From assembly GCA_009693255.1 (NCBI GenBank), contig SHXQ01000002.1, positions 62,001-126,000 on the forward strand: a DNA stretch of 64,000 bases. Direction: 5' to 3'. Positions 41,373 through 51,737 of this stretch are shown in pieces. Every line of letters starts with the position of its first letter. Position 1 is the first letter of the stretch. The position numbers and the translations under genes are program-made. The notes under the pieces are model-generated. The model had not been told where the DNA came from. It was given only the letters and a program-made list of their open reading frames with translations, and did no database searches. The stretch is from Methylotenera sp. Its GTDB lineage: Bacteria > Pseudomonadota > Gammaproteobacteria > Burkholderiales > Methylophilaceae.

Positions 41373-41444
41373 TTATTTATTCATTACGTACATTGTTACT
41401 TCAAAGCCAAAACGCATTTCTGTAGCTGCTGGAGTTGTCCACAT
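41373..41444 (-). CDS. pqqA: PQQ precursor peptide PqqA
   Basis: The 23-residue peptide reads MWTTPAATEMRFGFEVTMYV followed by MNK. The conserved E-x3-Y (EVTMY) supplies the glutamate and tyrosine that become PQQ. A good Shine-Dalgarno (AAGGAAAA) lies just upstream. It is the first gene of the operon and is too short for ordinary gene callers. Confidence 0.97.
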   Translation of the reverse strand: MWTTPAATEMRFGFEVTMYVMNK

Positions 41445-41490
41445 GATAATTTTCCTTTTTTAGTTAATTGATTTCGTTGCTGCAAATTGA

Positions 41491-41536
41491 TTTCACCACA
41501 ACGTGAAACGAATCATGCGCGCTATTATTATTTCAC
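41491..41536. promoter_or_regulatory. TTTCAC repeats upstream of pqqA
   Basis: TTTCAC-CACAAC-GTGAAA (41491-41508) is a perfect 6-bp inverted repeat with a 6-base spacer. Another TTTCAC stands at 41531-41536, exactly 40 bp from the first. The set is 46-92 bases before the pqqA start and could be an operator. No regulator is known to me for this exact motif. Confidence 0.4.
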
Positions 41537-41590
41537 AACACTGCAAACTTACTGATTAAGCACTAAGTAAATTCATGATGCCTAGCCGAG

Positions 41591-42658
41591 CTACTTATGC
41601 CGACGCGACCGTACCGAAACTGCCAGCGCTTCCAGCAACTCAACCGTATCTTGCCAACCTAAACAAGCATCAGTGATTGATGTGCCGTATTCCAATTGGC
41701 AGCCGGGGGTATGGTCTTGTCGACCTGCATTGAGGTGTGATTCCACCATCACACCGACAATACGGCTATCGCCATCGACTAATTGGCTGGCTACGTCACG
41801 CGCAACGTCAATTTGACGTAAGTAATTTTTACTGCTGTTGCCATGACTGCAATCTATCATTAATGCCGGCGCAAGACCCGCCGCCGTAAGCTTGTCGCAA
41901 GCGTCATTGACGCTATCTTTGTCATAATTAGGTTTTTTTCCACCACGCAGAATCACATGACAATCTTGGTTGCCCGTTGTCGAAAAAATAGCTGACTGCC
42001 CTTCTTTGGTCACGGATAAAAAATGATGTGGTGTAGATGCCGTTTTAATCGCATCAATCGCCACGCGCACGCCGCCATCGGTGCCATTTTTAAAGCCAAC
42101 AGGGCAAGATAAACCAGAGGTGAGCTCCCGATGCACCTGCGATTCCGTTGTACGCGCACCTATGGCGCCCCAACTCACTAAATCAGCAGTGTATTGTGGC
42201 GTAATCATATCTAAAAACTCTGCGCCGGCAGGCATACCAAGCTCATTCACGTCCAATAAAAATTTACGAGCTATTTCTAAGCCTTCATTAATCTGATAAC
42301 TGCCATCAAGATGCGGGTCATTAATCAGACCCTTCCAACCTACCGTAGTGCGTGGTTTTTCGAAATAAACACGCATCACGATTAATAAGTCGGCTTCTAG
42401 ACTTTTTCGGACTTCCATTAATCGGCGCGCATATTCTAGCCCGGCCTTGGTATCATGGATTGAGCATGGCCCAACAATTACCAGTAAACGGTCGTCAGAT
42501 TGATGCAAAATACGGTGAATATCCGCACGCGTAGCTAATATATTTTGTGTTGAATCAGTACTTTCCTTAAGGCGATCTAGTAGTGCTAATGGTGTGGTCA
42601 GTTTCTTAATTTCACGAATACGCACATCGTCGGTAGCTAGTTTTTTATATGGGCTCAT
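41591..42658 (-). CDS. aroG: 3-deoxy-7-phosphoheptulonate synthase, class I
   Basis: This enzyme condenses phosphoenolpyruvate and erythrose-4-phosphate, the first shikimate step. The 355-residue protein shows VIVGPCSIHDTKAGLEYARR, RVYFEKPRTTVGWKGLINDP, GARTTESQVHRELTSGLS, and MIDCSHGNSSKNY with the metal-binding His. Sequence alone does not say which amino acid inhibits it. It abuts hisC directly and ends the gyrA-serC-pheA-hisC-aroG run. Confidence 0.96.
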   Translation of the reverse strand: MSPYKKLATDDVRIREIKKLTTPLALLDRLKESTDSTQNILATRADIHRILHQSDDRLLVIVGPCSIHDTKAGLEYARRLMEVRKSLEADLLIVMRVYFEKPRTTVGWKGLINDPHLDGSYQINEGLEIARKFLLDVNELGMPAGAEFLDMITPQYTADLVSWGAIGARTTESQVHRELTSGLSCPVGFKNGTDGGVRVAIDAIKTASTPHHFLSVTKEGQSAIFSTTGNQDCHVILRGGKKPNYDKDSVNDACDKLTAAGLAPALMIDCSHGNSSKNYLRQIDVARDVASQLVDGDSRIVGVMVESHLNAGRQDHTPGCQLEYGTSITDACLGWQDTVELLEALAVSVRSRRHK

Positions 42659-43786
42659 TTATTCATTACTTTTTAATATTTGTGCTAATACGTCTAGAAA
42701 ACGTGCATTTTCACTGAATAAGCCTATGCTTACGCGCAAATAATCTGGCATTTCATAATTAGCGATTGCTCGCACTATCACACCACTCTGCAATAGCTTT
42801 TGATGCACTTGCGCCGCATTAAGCGTGTTATTTTTCACAGCAAAACTAACAAAATTAGCAAATGAGTGGATGTATTCCAGTCCTAACTTATTAAAGCCTT
42901 GTGTCAACTGCAGCATACCCGCCTGATTTAATGCATAAGACCGCTCAACAAAATCATCATCTGTCAGCGAAGCAATAGCAGCGGCTTGCGCAATACTATT
43001 GACATTAAACGGCTGGCGCACACGGTTCATCATATCAGCGATATCCGCATGACATAAACCAAAGCCAATACGCAAGCCCGCTAGGCCATAAGCTTTAGAA
43101 AAGGTGCGGGAAATAATTAAGTTCTCAAACTCAGCTAACCAGCTTATCGCTTCAGATTTATTCGCTGAAGATAAATATTCATCATAAGCTTCATCCAACA
43201 CCACCAACACTTTTTTAGGCACTTGCTTTAAAAAAGCAAACAGTTCCTGTTTAGCAATCAATGTGCCAGTCGGATTATTAGGATTCGCCACAAATATAAC
43301 ACGTGTTTTTTCAGTAATCGCGGCAAGCATCGCAGACAAATCATGGCCGTAATTTTTAGCAGGCACCACCACGCCAGTGGCGCCTATTGCCTGCGTGACT
43401 AAGGGGTAAACTGCAAATGCATGTTGCGAATAGACAGCTTCACAGCCTGCCATTAGAAAAGCACGCGCGACAAGCTCCAGAATGTCATTCGAGCCATTAC
43501 CGAAGACAATTTGTGCAGGGGCAACATTGAATTTTTGACTGACTGCCTGGCGCAGAGCAAAGCTATTCCCATCCGGATAGCGTGCAATATCAAGCAAAGC
43601 TTCTTGTATGGCAAAGTCAGCCTTAGGGCTAATGCCTAACGGGTTTTCATTGGAAGCAAGTTTGACAATATCTTCCACCTGCAATCCCATTTCACGGGCC
43701 AGCTCAGCGATAGGCTTGCCTCCTTGATAAGGTGCAATAGCGCGAATGTAATCTGGTGCTAAATGAGATAAATTACGACTAGGCAT
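42659..43786 (-). CDS. hisC: HisC-type aminotransferase, probably aromatic/histidinol-phosphate
   Basis: The 375-residue class I/II PLP aminotransferase has NPNNPTGTLI, VLDEAYDEY and the PLP lysine in ISRTFSKAYGLAGLRIGF. Its place between pheA and aroG, away from other his genes, suggests it mainly transaminates phenylpyruvate or hydroxyphenylpyruvate, perhaps besides imidazole-acetol phosphate. A second hisC elsewhere in the genome would support this. Confidence 0.9.
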   Translation of the reverse strand: MPSRNLSHLAPDYIRAIAPYQGGKPIAELAREMGLQVEDIVKLASNENPLGISPKADFAIQEALLDIARYPDGNSFALRQAVSQKFNVAPAQIVFGNGSNDILELVARAFLMAGCEAVYSQHAFAVYPLVTQAIGATGVVVPAKNYGHDLSAMLAAITEKTRVIFVANPNNPTGTLIAKQELFAFLKQVPKKVLVVLDEAYDEYLSSANKSEAISWLAEFENLIISRTFSKAYGLAGLRIGFGLCHADIADMMNRVRQPFNVNSIAQAAAIASLTDDDFVERSYALNQAGMLQLTQGFNKLGLEYIHSFANFVSFAVKNNTLNAAQVHQKLLQSGVIVRAIANYEMPDYLRVSIGLFSENARFLDVLAQILKSNE

Positions 43787-43830
43787 ACTTATAAAAAAAC
43801 CCTAAAGGCTGATGATTAAACACAGGTGAA

Positions 43831-44913
43831 TTAAATAACAGCCACTGGGTAAGAACCCAGCACTTTTAGAAATGATGCGCGCTGTTGACACTCATTGAGC
43901 GCAGCTTTTACTTTTGCATCAGTTTGATGACCTTCAATATCGACAAAAAATACGTAATCCCATAACCCTTGTTTAGACGGACGCGACTCGAATTTAGTCA
44001 TGCTTACGCCATGTTTTGACAATGGCTCTAACAACTCCACCATCGCCCCTGGTTTATTTTTAGAAGTCATCACCAATGATGTTTTATCATAGCCAGAGGC
44101 CGCCACCTCATGATGACCTAACACTAGAAAACGTGTCGTATTTTTAGCATCATCTTCAATATTTTCCGCCAGCACATTTAAGTCAAATAGCTCCGCTGCA
44201 CGTTTACTTGCAATCGCTGCCGCAAACGTACCGTCCGCTGAAACTAGGTCGTGTATCATCTGTGCCGCACGCGCATTACTAGTCACCGCCTCGCGCCCAG
44301 CTTTGGGTATGGTCTTACTTAACCACTCATGGCACTGCGCTAAAGATTGCGTATGAGAAAACACATGTGTAATTTTCGTAATATCCGCTTGCTGGGAGAG
44401 TAAACAGTGATGAATCGGTAGCGTCACTTCGCCACAAATTTTCAATGAACTAGCAAGCAGTAAATCAAGCGTCAAACCAATAGCACCTTCAGTTGAGTTT
44501 TCAACTGGCACTACGCCATAATCAACTTGATTAGCCTCAACCGTACGAAATACCTCATCAATTGAACCGCACACTAGCGCCGTTCTACCCAAACCAAATT
44601 GCTTAAGTGCAGCTTCTTCGCTATAAGTACCTAGCGGACCTAAAAAAGCAATGGAGAGTTCTTTTTCTAGCGCCCGACAATTAGACATCACGGCACGAAA
44701 AATATTGCTGACAGCCTCATTAGACAGTGGACCCGCATTACTCTCCTGCAAACGACGCAACACCTGCGCCTCACGTTCAGGACGATAGATCACGCCATCC
44801 TCTTTTAAAGTACCTATTTGACGCGCAAGCTTTGCCCGCTCATTCACAAGCTTAAGCACTTGCTCGTCAATGGCGTCAATTTGATTGCGATGTTGTTTAA
44901 GTTGTTCTGACAT
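43831..44913 (-). CDS. pheA: Chorismate mutase / prephenate dehydratase
   Basis: This bifunctional 360-residue enzyme takes chorismate to phenylpyruvate. The chorismate mutase domain (about 1-85) has IDAIDEQVLKLVNERAKLAR. The dehydratase domain (about 90-265) begins IAFLGPLGTYSEEAAL and has NTTRFLVLG with the catalytic Thr. The C-terminal ACT domain carries KFESRPSKQGLWDYVFF, the phenylalanine-binding ESRP motif that gives feedback inhibition. It follows serC by 16 bases. Confidence 0.97.
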   Translation of the reverse strand: MSEQLKQHRNQIDAIDEQVLKLVNERAKLARQIGTLKEDGVIYRPEREAQVLRRLQESNAGPLSNEAVSNIFRAVMSNCRALEKELSIAFLGPLGTYSEEAALKQFGLGRTALVCGSIDEVFRTVEANQVDYGVVPVENSTEGAIGLTLDLLLASSLKICGEVTLPIHHCLLSQQADITKITHVFSHTQSLAQCHEWLSKTIPKAGREAVTSNARAAQMIHDLVSADGTFAAAIASKRAAELFDLNVLAENIEDDAKNTTRFLVLGHHEVAASGYDKTSLVMTSKNKPGAMVELLEPLSKHGVSMTKFESRPSKQGLWDYVFFVDIEGHQTDAKVKAALNECQQRASFLKVLGSYPVAVI

Positions 44914-44929
44914 TTTACTAAGTCACTCT

Positions 44930-46006
44930 CTAGTGAGCTTGTTCAAATTCTTGCATGTAGGTTACCAAAGTTTGCACACCTTCTATAGGCATTGCATTAT
45001 AAATGCTAGCGCGCATTCCACCTACGGTACGATGACCTTTTAGTTGCAATAAACCATGCGCTTCAGCGCCCTCCAAAAAGGCCTTATTTAACGATTCATC
45101 ACGCAAGAAAAATGGAATATTCATGCGAGAGCGATTGGCTATTGCAACAGGATTAACGTAAAAGTCCGTGGCATCGATATAGGCGTAAAGTAGCTGCGCT
45201 TTTGCAATATTTTCTCGCTCAATTGTGGCCACCCCACCCCTAGCAAGCAACCATTCAAACACCAAACCAGCAATGTAAATACTGTAAGTGGGGGGCGTAT
45301 TCACCATAGACTGATTTTCAGCCTGCGTTTTCCAATTAAACACGGCAGGCGTCAGTGGCGAAGCTCTATCTAGCAAATCTTCGCGCACAATCACAATACA
45401 CAAACCTGCTGGCCCTATATTTTTTTGCGCGCCACCATAAATCACGCCATATTGACTAACATCAATAGGCCTTGAAAGTATGTGTGACGACATGTCAGCA
45501 ACTATAGGCACGCCATATGTATCTGGAAGATCAAAAAACTCAACACCACTCATCGTTTCATTGGTACAAACATGTAAATAAGCAGCGTTTTTATTTAGTT
45601 TCCAACTTGAAAAATCAGGCACTTTTGTGTATTTATCACATTCACTACTAGCAACCACATTAATTTTTCCGTAAGCACTCGCATCTTCAACGCTACGCTT
45701 ACTCCATCCGCCAGTTACTGCATAATCGGCAGATTTACTAGCAAGCAAATTTAGCGGAATCATCGCATTTTCAGCAATAGCCCCACCTTGTAAAAACAAC
45801 ACTTTATAATTGCTAGGGACATTCAATAGCATACGTAAGTCAGCTTCTGTTTTAGCTAAAATACTCATGAAGTCTTTGCCGCGATGCGACATTTCCATCA
45901 CGCTCATACCAGAGCCATGCCAATCAAGCATTTCAGCTTGAGCGCGCTCTAATACAGGCTTTGGTAATACTGCAGGCCCTGCTGAGAAATTAAAAATCCG
46001 AGTCAT
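44930..46006 (-). CDS. serC: Phosphoserine aminotransferase
   Basis: SerC makes phosphoserine from 3-phosphohydroxypyruvate and also acts in pyridoxal phosphate synthesis. The 358-residue protein begins IFNFSAGPAVLPKPVLERAQ. It has GGAIAENAMIPLNL, ADMSSHILSRPIDVSQYG, and the PLP lysine in YGGAQKNIGPAGLC. It lies 19 bases after gyrA, and the gyrA-serC-pheA order is common in Beta- and Gammaproteobacteria. Confidence 0.97.
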   Translation of the reverse strand: MTRIFNFSAGPAVLPKPVLERAQAEMLDWHGSGMSVMEMSHRGKDFMSILAKTEADLRMLLNVPSNYKVLFLQGGAIAENAMIPLNLLASKSADYAVTGGWSKRSVEDASAYGKINVVASSECDKYTKVPDFSSWKLNKNAAYLHVCTNETMSGVEFFDLPDTYGVPIVADMSSHILSRPIDVSQYGVIYGGAQKNIGPAGLCIVIVREDLLDRASPLTPAVFNWKTQAENQSMVNTPPTYSIYIAGLVFEWLLARGGVATIERENIAKAQLLYAYIDATDFYVNPVAIANRSRMNIPFFLRDESLNKAFLEGAEAHGLLQLKGHRTVGGMRASIYNAMPIEGVQTLVTYMQEFEQAH

Positions 46007-46025
46007 TCTTCATGCTTTATTGTAA

Positions 46026-48590
46026 TTAGGATTGGTCGTCTACTTCTGACTCTGAATCGTCAGTTTCAACAATTTTTTCAAGGCCAGAAAGCTTCTCACC
46101 TTCGCCTAAATTAATGAGCGTCACACCTTGTGTCGCGCGTCCTAGCTCACGAATTTCTTTAACGCGTGTACGAATCAATACCCCACCCGTCGTGATCAAC
46201 ATAATTTCATCTTCATCATTCACTAGTTTTGCGGCAACGACTAAACCATTACGCTCACTCACTGCAATCGCTTTTACACCCTGCGTGCCACGACCTGAGT
46301 GGCGGAAATCGGCCAGTTGCGTACGTTTTCCATAACCATTCTCGGTAGCCACCAACACGGTTTGCTTGTCATCATCCGCAATTAACAATGAAAGCACTTG
46401 CTGTTTAGCGACCAACTTCATGCCTCTTACACCGCGCGTAGCACGGCCCATTTGGCGCACAGCTTCCTCATCAAACCACACCGCTTTACCACCATTTGAA
46501 ACCAACACAATATCGTTAGATCCGTTAGTCACTTCAGCACCGATGAGATAATCACCCTCGTCTAAATTAATCGCGATAATGCCTGATTTACGTGGGTTAG
46601 CAAACTCAACCAGCGCGGTTTTCTTCACGGTACCAAGCGCAGTCGCCATAAAAATAAAACGGTTTTCGTCAAACTCTTTTACAGAAAGAATTGCATTAAT
46701 TTTTTCGCCTTCTTCTAGCGGGAATAAGTTCACAATCGGTTTGCCACGTCCGGTACGGCTACCTTGAGGCACTTCGTATACTTTAAGCCAATAGACGCGC
46801 CCACGGCTACTAAAACACAGTATGTAATCATGCGTATTAGCAACAAACATCTTATCAATGAAGTCATCTTCTTTAGTTGGCGCAGCTTGCTTGCCTCGAC
46901 CACCACGGCGCTGAGCACGATACTCATCTAAAGGCTGCGACTTAACGTAACCCGTGTGTGAAAGTGTGACGACAACATCTTGCGGTGTAATTAGGTCTTC
47001 CAAGGATAAATCTTGTGCGTTCACCACAATTTCACTACGGCGTTTGTCGCCAAATTGTTTTCTAATCTCAGCAAGCTCTTCACTAATGATGGTTGTCACA
47101 CGTGATGGCGTAGCTAAAATATGGAGTAAGTCCGCAATAATATCCATCACTTCTTTGTATTCACTAACCACTTTATCTTGCTCTAGGCCCGTTAAGCGCT
47201 GTAAGCGCATTTGCAGAATTTCCTGCGCTTGCACATCACTTAATTTGTAACCGCTAGCCGTTAAACCAAAATCAATACTCAAACCTTCTGGACGTGAAGC
47301 TTCCATCGCGGCACGCCTCAACATATCTTCAACAACTGGCGATTTCCAAACTTCTGCCATCAAATCTACTTTTGCTTCAGGTGGCGTCGGTGCGGCTTTG
47401 ATTAACGCAATCATTTCGTCCACATTAGCAAGAGCAACCGCTAAACCTTCCAAGATATGGCCGCGTGAACGCGCTTTTTTCAATTCAAATACGGTACGAC
47501 GCGTAATCACTTCACGCCTGTGGCGTAAGAACGCCTCTAACATTTGCTTAAGATTAAGCAGTCGTGGCTGACCATCCAACAAGGCCACCATGTTCATACC
47601 AAACGTATCTTGCAGCTGTGTTTGCTTGTACAGATTATTCAGCACCACTTCTGCAATTTCGCCGCGTTTAAGCTCAATCACCACGCGCATACCAGATTTA
47701 TCTGATTCATCGCGCAGATCAGAAATGCCTTCAATCTTCTTCTCGTTAACTAATTCAGCAATTTTTTCAACGAAAGTTTTTTTATTCACCTGATACGGAA
47801 GTTCATCGACAATCAGCGCCTGCCGACCACCACGCTCCAAATCTTCCACATGCGTACGACCACGCATCACCACGCGCCCACGACCTGTACGATAACCTTC
47901 TTTCACACCAACTGTACCGTAAATAATACCCGCAGTCGGAAAGTCAGGTGCCGGAACTAGCTCAATCAACTCTTCAATACCCATTTCAGGGTTTTTAAGT
48001 AAGGCAAAACAAGCGTCCAACACTTCATTTAGGTTGTGTGGTGGGATATTGGTCGCCATACCAACGGCAATACCTGAGCTACCATTAATGAGTAAGTTGG
48101 GAATACGAGCCGGCATAATGAGTGGCTCATGCTCGCTACCGTCATAGTTAGGCCCAAAATCGACAGTTTCTTTATCGATATCGGCTAATAACTCATGTGC
48201 AATTTTTGCCATGCGGATTTCGGTATACCGCATCGCCGCTGCATTGTCGCCATCCACAGAACCAAAGTTACCTTGACCGTCTACCAACATATAGCGTAAT
48301 GAGAAGTCTTGCGCCATACGCACGATGGTGTCATACACCGCAGTATCACCATGCGGGTGATATTTACCAATCACATCACCGACAATACGCGCAGATTTTT
48401 TGTAAGGCTTATTGTAGTCGTTGCTAAGCTCATGCATGGCATATAAAACGCGGCGATGCACTGGCTTCAAACCATCTCTAACATCGGGTAAGGCGCGACC
48501 TACAATCACGCTCATCGCATAATCAAGATACGATCTACGCATCTCATCTTCCAAGCTAATTGGCAGGGTTTCTTTAGCGAACTGATCCAT
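46026..48590 (-). CDS. gyrA: DNA gyrase subunit A
   Basis: This 854-residue subunit breaks and rejoins DNA. Numbering matches E. coli closely: catalytic Tyr122 in [10 protein letters not shown], and quinolone-region residues Thr83 and Asp87 in [17 protein letters not shown]. Thr at 83 is a natural alternative to Ser in many wild-type species. The C-terminal beta-pinwheel carries the GyrA box QRRGGRGK needed for DNA wrapping, and the tail is acidic ([10 protein letters not shown]). It heads a run with serC, pheA, hisC and aroG. Confidence 0.98.
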   Translation of the reverse strand: MDQFAKETLPISLEDEMRRSYLDYAMSVIVGRALPDVRDGLKPVHRRVLYAMHELSNDYNKPYKKSARIVGDVIGKYHPHGDTAVYDTIVRMAQDFSLRYMLVDGQGNFGSVDGDNAAAMRYTEIRMAKIAHELLADIDKETVDFGPNYDGSEHEPLIMPARIPNLLINGSSGIAVGMATNIPPHNLNEVLDACFALLKNPEMGIEELIELVPAPDFPTAGIIYGTVGVKEGYRTGRGRVVMRGRTHVEDLERGGRQALIVDELPYQVNKKTFVEKIAELVNEKKIEGISDLRDESDKSGMRVVIELKRGEIAEVVLNNLYKQTQLQDTFGMNMVALLDGQPRLLNLKQMLEAFLRHRREVITRRTVFELKKARSRGHILEGLAVALANVDEMIALIKAAPTPPEAKVDLMAEVWKSPVVEDMLRRAAMEASRPEGLSIDFGLTASGYKLSDVQAQEILQMRLQRLTGLEQDKVVSEYKEVMDIIADLLHILATPSRVTTIISEELAEIRKQFGDKRRSEIVVNAQDLSLEDLITPQDVVVTLSHTGYVKSQPLDEYRAQRRGGRGKQAAPTKEDDFIDKMFVANTHDYILCFSSRGRVYWLKVYEVPQGSRTGRGKPIVNLFPLEEGEKINAILSVKEFDENRFIFMATALGTVKKTALVEFANPRKSGIIAINLDEGDYLIGAEVTNGSNDIVLVSNGGKAVWFDEEAVRQMGRATRGVRGMKLVAKQQVLSLLIADDDKQTVLVATENGYGKRTQLADFRHSGRGTQGVKAIAVSERNGLVVAAKLVNDEDEIMLITTGGVLIRTRVKEIRELGRATQGVTLINLGEGEKLSGLEKIVETDDSESEVDDQS

Positions 48591-48626
48591 GTGTGAGCTG
48601 ACTTTTAGTTGTTTTTGTGTAGCGCA

Positions 48627-48632
48627 ATTTTA
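48627..48632 (-). promoter_or_regulatory. candidate extended -10 for gyrA
   Basis: On the minus strand TGCTAAAAT forms an extended -10 element 36 bases before the gyrA ATG. No convincing -35 is present at 17 bp, which extended -10 promoters can do without. Confidence 0.35.
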
Positions 48633-48720
48633 GCATGAATTCCCTGCAAATTAGTAGCGCTAACATTGATTAAAAGATGCTTATCATTCAGCAACTATCG
48701 CATCATAGCTATGATTTACA

Positions 48721-49932
48721 TCATGAAACTGTAAGTGCTAATAAGTCAGCTTTCAGATCGTCAACATGCTCCAAGCCAACAGCAATTCTGACTAGGCTAT
48801 CATCAATTCCAGTGGCAGCACGGTCTTCTGCCGTCACCCGACTATGGGTAGTGGTAGCCGGGTGCGTAATGGTACTTTTTGCATCCCCCAAATTAGCCGT
48901 GATTGAAATTAGCCTTGTCGCATCAATGAGCGCCCAAGCAGCATCCTGGCTGGTTTGTCCGGCCTTTGGCTTGACTTCAAAGCTAACAATGCCGCCACCA
49001 TTACTTTGCTGTTGCATCGCCAGTGCATGTTGTGGGTGCGATACCAGTCCCGGATAATACACACGAGCCACATTGGGCTGCGCCTCTAGCCACTTTGCTA
49101 AGGCTAAGGAATTTTTTGCATGTGCATCCATACGAATATAGAGTGTTTCCAACCCTTTTAAAAATACCCAAGCATTAAATGCGCTCATGGTGACACCGGC
49201 TGTACGCAAAAATCCGTACACAGGCTCCATTAACACTTTAGAGCCCAGTACTGCGCCGCCTAAACAACGACCTTGCCCGTCTATATACTTAGTTGCGGAA
49301 TGTATAACAATGTCCGCTCCCAATGCTAGCGGCTGCTGAATTACTGGCGTGCAAAAACAATTATCCACCACTAAATGCGCACCTGCTTTATGCGCAAGGT
49401 CTGCCAAAGCGCGAATATTACAGACCTCAGTTAATGGATTTGACGGCGTTTCAACAAAAAATAATTTAGTATTGACTGTCACGGCGGATTGCCATTCATC
49501 TAAATTAGTCAGAGAAACAAATGTGACCTGCAGGCCCCACCTAGCAAGAATATTGCTAAAAAGTTGCACGCTAGTACCAAAAATACTACGAGAAGCCACG
49601 ACATGGTCACCGGCATTACACAAACCCATCACACAAGCCAATATTGCAGACATACCAGTAGACGTCGCCACACATTGCTCCGCACCCTCTAAAGCTGCCA
49701 GCTTGTTTTGAAACATGGTAACGGTTGGGTTGGTAAAGCGTGAGTAAATATTGCCCGGTTCGCTACCACCAAAGCGGGCTGCCGCTTGTGCTGCACTCTT
49801 AAATCTAAAGCTAGAGTTAAGAAATAACGCTTCTGAATTCTCACCAAATTCAGTCATCTCGCTACCCGCGCGCACAGCCAAAGTTTCTGCTTGATAAATA
49901 GGCACTTCAGGATGGTGCTGATGTTTAGTCAT
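48721..49932 (-). CDS. metZ: O-succinylhomoserine sulfhydrylase
   Basis: This PLP enzyme makes homocysteine directly from O-succinylhomoserine and sulfide. The 403-residue protein has the Cys/Met-metabolism fold: YSRFTNPTVTMFQNKLAALE, VETPSNPLTEVCNI, and the PLP lysine in IHSATKYIDGQGRCLGGAV. I start at the ATG at 49932 (MTKHQHHPEVP); an ATG eight codons upstream lies against the preceding terminator hairpin. Position next to purF matches metZ in other Betaproteobacteria and Pseudomonas. Confidence 0.94.
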   Translation of the reverse strand: MTKHQHHPEVPIYQAETLAVRAGSEMTEFGENSEALFLNSSFRFKSAAQAAARFGGSEPGNIYSRFTNPTVTMFQNKLAALEGAEQCVATSTGMSAILACVMGLCNAGDHVVASRSIFGTSVQLFSNILARWGLQVTFVSLTNLDEWQSAVTVNTKLFFVETPSNPLTEVCNIRALADLAHKAGAHLVVDNCFCTPVIQQPLALGADIVIHSATKYIDGQGRCLGGAVLGSKVLMEPVYGFLRTAGVTMSAFNAWVFLKGLETLYIRMDAHAKNSLALAKWLEAQPNVARVYYPGLVSHPQHALAMQQQSNGGGIVSFEVKPKAGQTSQDAAWALIDATRLISITANLGDAKSTITHPATTTHSRVTAEDRAATGIDDSLVRIAVGLEHVDDLKADLLALTVS

Positions 49933-49957
49933 AATATTCTCGTGTGATCTGGGCATT

Positions 49958-49999
49958 AAAAAACCCGTTTAAGCTGTTGTGGCCAAAACGGGTTTTTTT
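49958..49999 (-). terminator. Intrinsic terminator between purF and metZ
   Basis: AAAAAACCCGTTT pairs with AAACGGGTTTTTTT around a 15-base loop. The A and T runs on both sides let it act in either direction. It ends purF, 126 bases beyond its stop. If metZ is transcribed from an AT-rich site near 50017-50022, the hairpin would instead sit in the metZ leader. Confidence 0.85.
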
Positions 50000-50124
50000 C
50001 ACTCGCTTTAGCTGTATTTATAATGCGCCCGCAAGCTGAGTAAGACCTTGTTTAAGTTAAGTCACTCAAATCAGCGCAATTTCATATTATGCGTAACTTG
50101 GCCAAAGGTCAAGAGGCTTATTTC

Positions 50125-51663
50125 TTATTCCACCACTTCATCTTCAAAGTTATCGATTAAGTTTAAATCCATTTGCGTACTAGCATTCGATGGTTTTTGC
50201 TTTTTATTCACATCACCCCGCGCAGCTTCAATGTTGGCTAAATAAGCTTCACTGATATCCCCTGTCACGTATTTTCCATCAAAACAAGAACAATCAAAAT
50301 CTTGGATTTTAGGGTTGCTTAACTTAACGCCGCTCACCAATGCATCTAAATCTTGATAGATGAGGGCATCTGCCCCTATTTCTTGGCAAATCTCATCATC
50401 AGTTCGACCGGTGGCAAGTAGCTCATCGCGACTAGGCATATCAATGCCATATACGTTAGGGAAACGGACTGGCGGTGCAGCAGAGGCAAAGTAAACTTTG
50501 TTTGCGCCAGCATCACGCGCCATCTGCACAATTTGTTGTGAAGTCGTTCCACGCACGATAGAATCATCCACAAGCAATACGTTTTTACCTTTAAATTCTA
50601 TACCAATCGGATTGAGTTTTTGACGTACCGATTTTTTACGCAAGGCTTGGCCCGGCATAATAAAGGTGCGGCCGATATATCGATTCTTAATAAAGCCTTC
50701 ACGATAGTCCAAACCCAAGACTATTCCGACCTGCAAGGCACTGGGCCGACTAGTGTCTGGTATTGGAATGACCACATCAATTTTTTTATCCGACCATTCG
50801 CGCTTAATTTTTTCCGCCAAACTTTTACCCATGTCTAAGCGAGTTTGATAAACAGAGACATCATCAATCACTGAATCTGGTCGCGCCAAGTAGACGTATT
50901 CAAAAATACATGGGTTTAGTTTAGGATTTTCTGCACATTGACGGCTATAAAAATTACCGTTCATGTCGATGAAGATAGCTTCCCCTGGCGCGACATCCCG
51001 CACCATTTTGAAGCCTAAAACATCAAGCGCAACGCTTTCAGAGGCCACTATGTATTCCGTGCCTTGTGCAGTTTCAAGCTTGCCAATCACCAAAGGGCGA
51101 ATGCCATTTGGATCACGAAATGCTAGCAAACCAAAATTGGCTATCATCGCCACCACGGCATAAGCCCCTTTACAGCGCTTATGTACACCGCTCACCGCAT
51201 CAAAAGTCATATCGGTATTGAGTATAGCATTATGCGAAGTTTGTTCAATTTCGTGCGCAAGCACATTGAGTAGCACTTCTGAATCTGAATTAGTATTGAT
51301 GTGACGTAAATCTTGACGAAACATCTCAGATTTTAATTGTTCTGAATTAGTTAGATTGCCATTGTGTCCAAGTACGATACCAAATGGCGAATTCACATAA
51401 AACGGTTGCGCTTCTGCTGCACTAGAAGAACCTGCGGTGGGATAACGCACATGCCCGATACCGACATTACCCACCAGACTGCGCATGTGACGTGTTTGAA
51501 AAACGTCTTTGACTAGACCATTATTTTTATGCATGAAAAATGTATTGCCATCAGTGGTCACAATGCCTGCGGCATCCTGACCTCGATGTTGCAATACTAA
51601 CAAACCATCGTATAGCAGTTGGTTAACTGGGTTTTTACCAACAATGCCTATAATTCCACACAT
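50125..51663 (-). CDS. purF: Amidophosphoribosyltransferase
   Basis: PurF transfers the glutamine amide to PRPP, the first step of purine synthesis. The nucleophile is Cys2 ([20 protein letters not shown]), with the glutaminase motif [11 protein letters not shown]. The phosphoribosyltransferase domain has the PRPP loop [18 protein letters not shown]. At 512 residues it has the usual length plus a slightly long polar C-terminus. It follows cvpA by 74 bases. Confidence 0.97.
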   Translation of the reverse strand: MCGIIGIVGKNPVNQLLYDGLLVLQHRGQDAAGIVTTDGNTFFMHKNNGLVKDVFQTRHMRSLVGNVGIGHVRYPTAGSSSAAEAQPFYVNSPFGIVLGHNGNLTNSEQLKSEMFRQDLRHINTNSDSEVLLNVLAHEIEQTSHNAILNTDMTFDAVSGVHKRCKGAYAVVAMIANFGLLAFRDPNGIRPLVIGKLETAQGTEYIVASESVALDVLGFKMVRDVAPGEAIFIDMNGNFYSRQCAENPKLNPCIFEYVYLARPDSVIDDVSVYQTRLDMGKSLAEKIKREWSDKKIDVVIPIPDTSRPSALQVGIVLGLDYREGFIKNRYIGRTFIMPGQALRKKSVRQKLNPIGIEFKGKNVLLVDDSIVRGTTSQQIVQMARDAGANKVYFASAAPPVRFPNVYGIDMPSRDELLATGRTDDEICQEIGADALIYQDLDALVSGVKLSNPKIQDFDCSCFDGKYVTGDISEAYLANIEAARGDVNKKQKPSNASTQMDLNLIDNFEDEVVE

Positions 51664-51737
51664 GAATAAAGCCTTAAATGATTGATTCTATATTATAAAA
51701 ATTTCTTTACTTACAAGACAAGCTTGTCAGCGCTAAT

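Noticed and set aside
46026..48590. Thr83 in GyrA as a sign of quinolone resistance
   Set aside because: Thr at 83 is the normal residue in many species and Asp87 is unchanged, so no resistance can be inferred.
48702..48715. Perfect 14-bp palindrome ATCATAGCTATGAT between metZ and gyrA
   Set aside because: It has no U-run for termination and too little context to name an operator; it could be chance in AT-rich sequence.
49933..49956. Eight-codon extension of metZ
   Set aside because: It abuts the purF terminator hairpin and adds no conserved residues.
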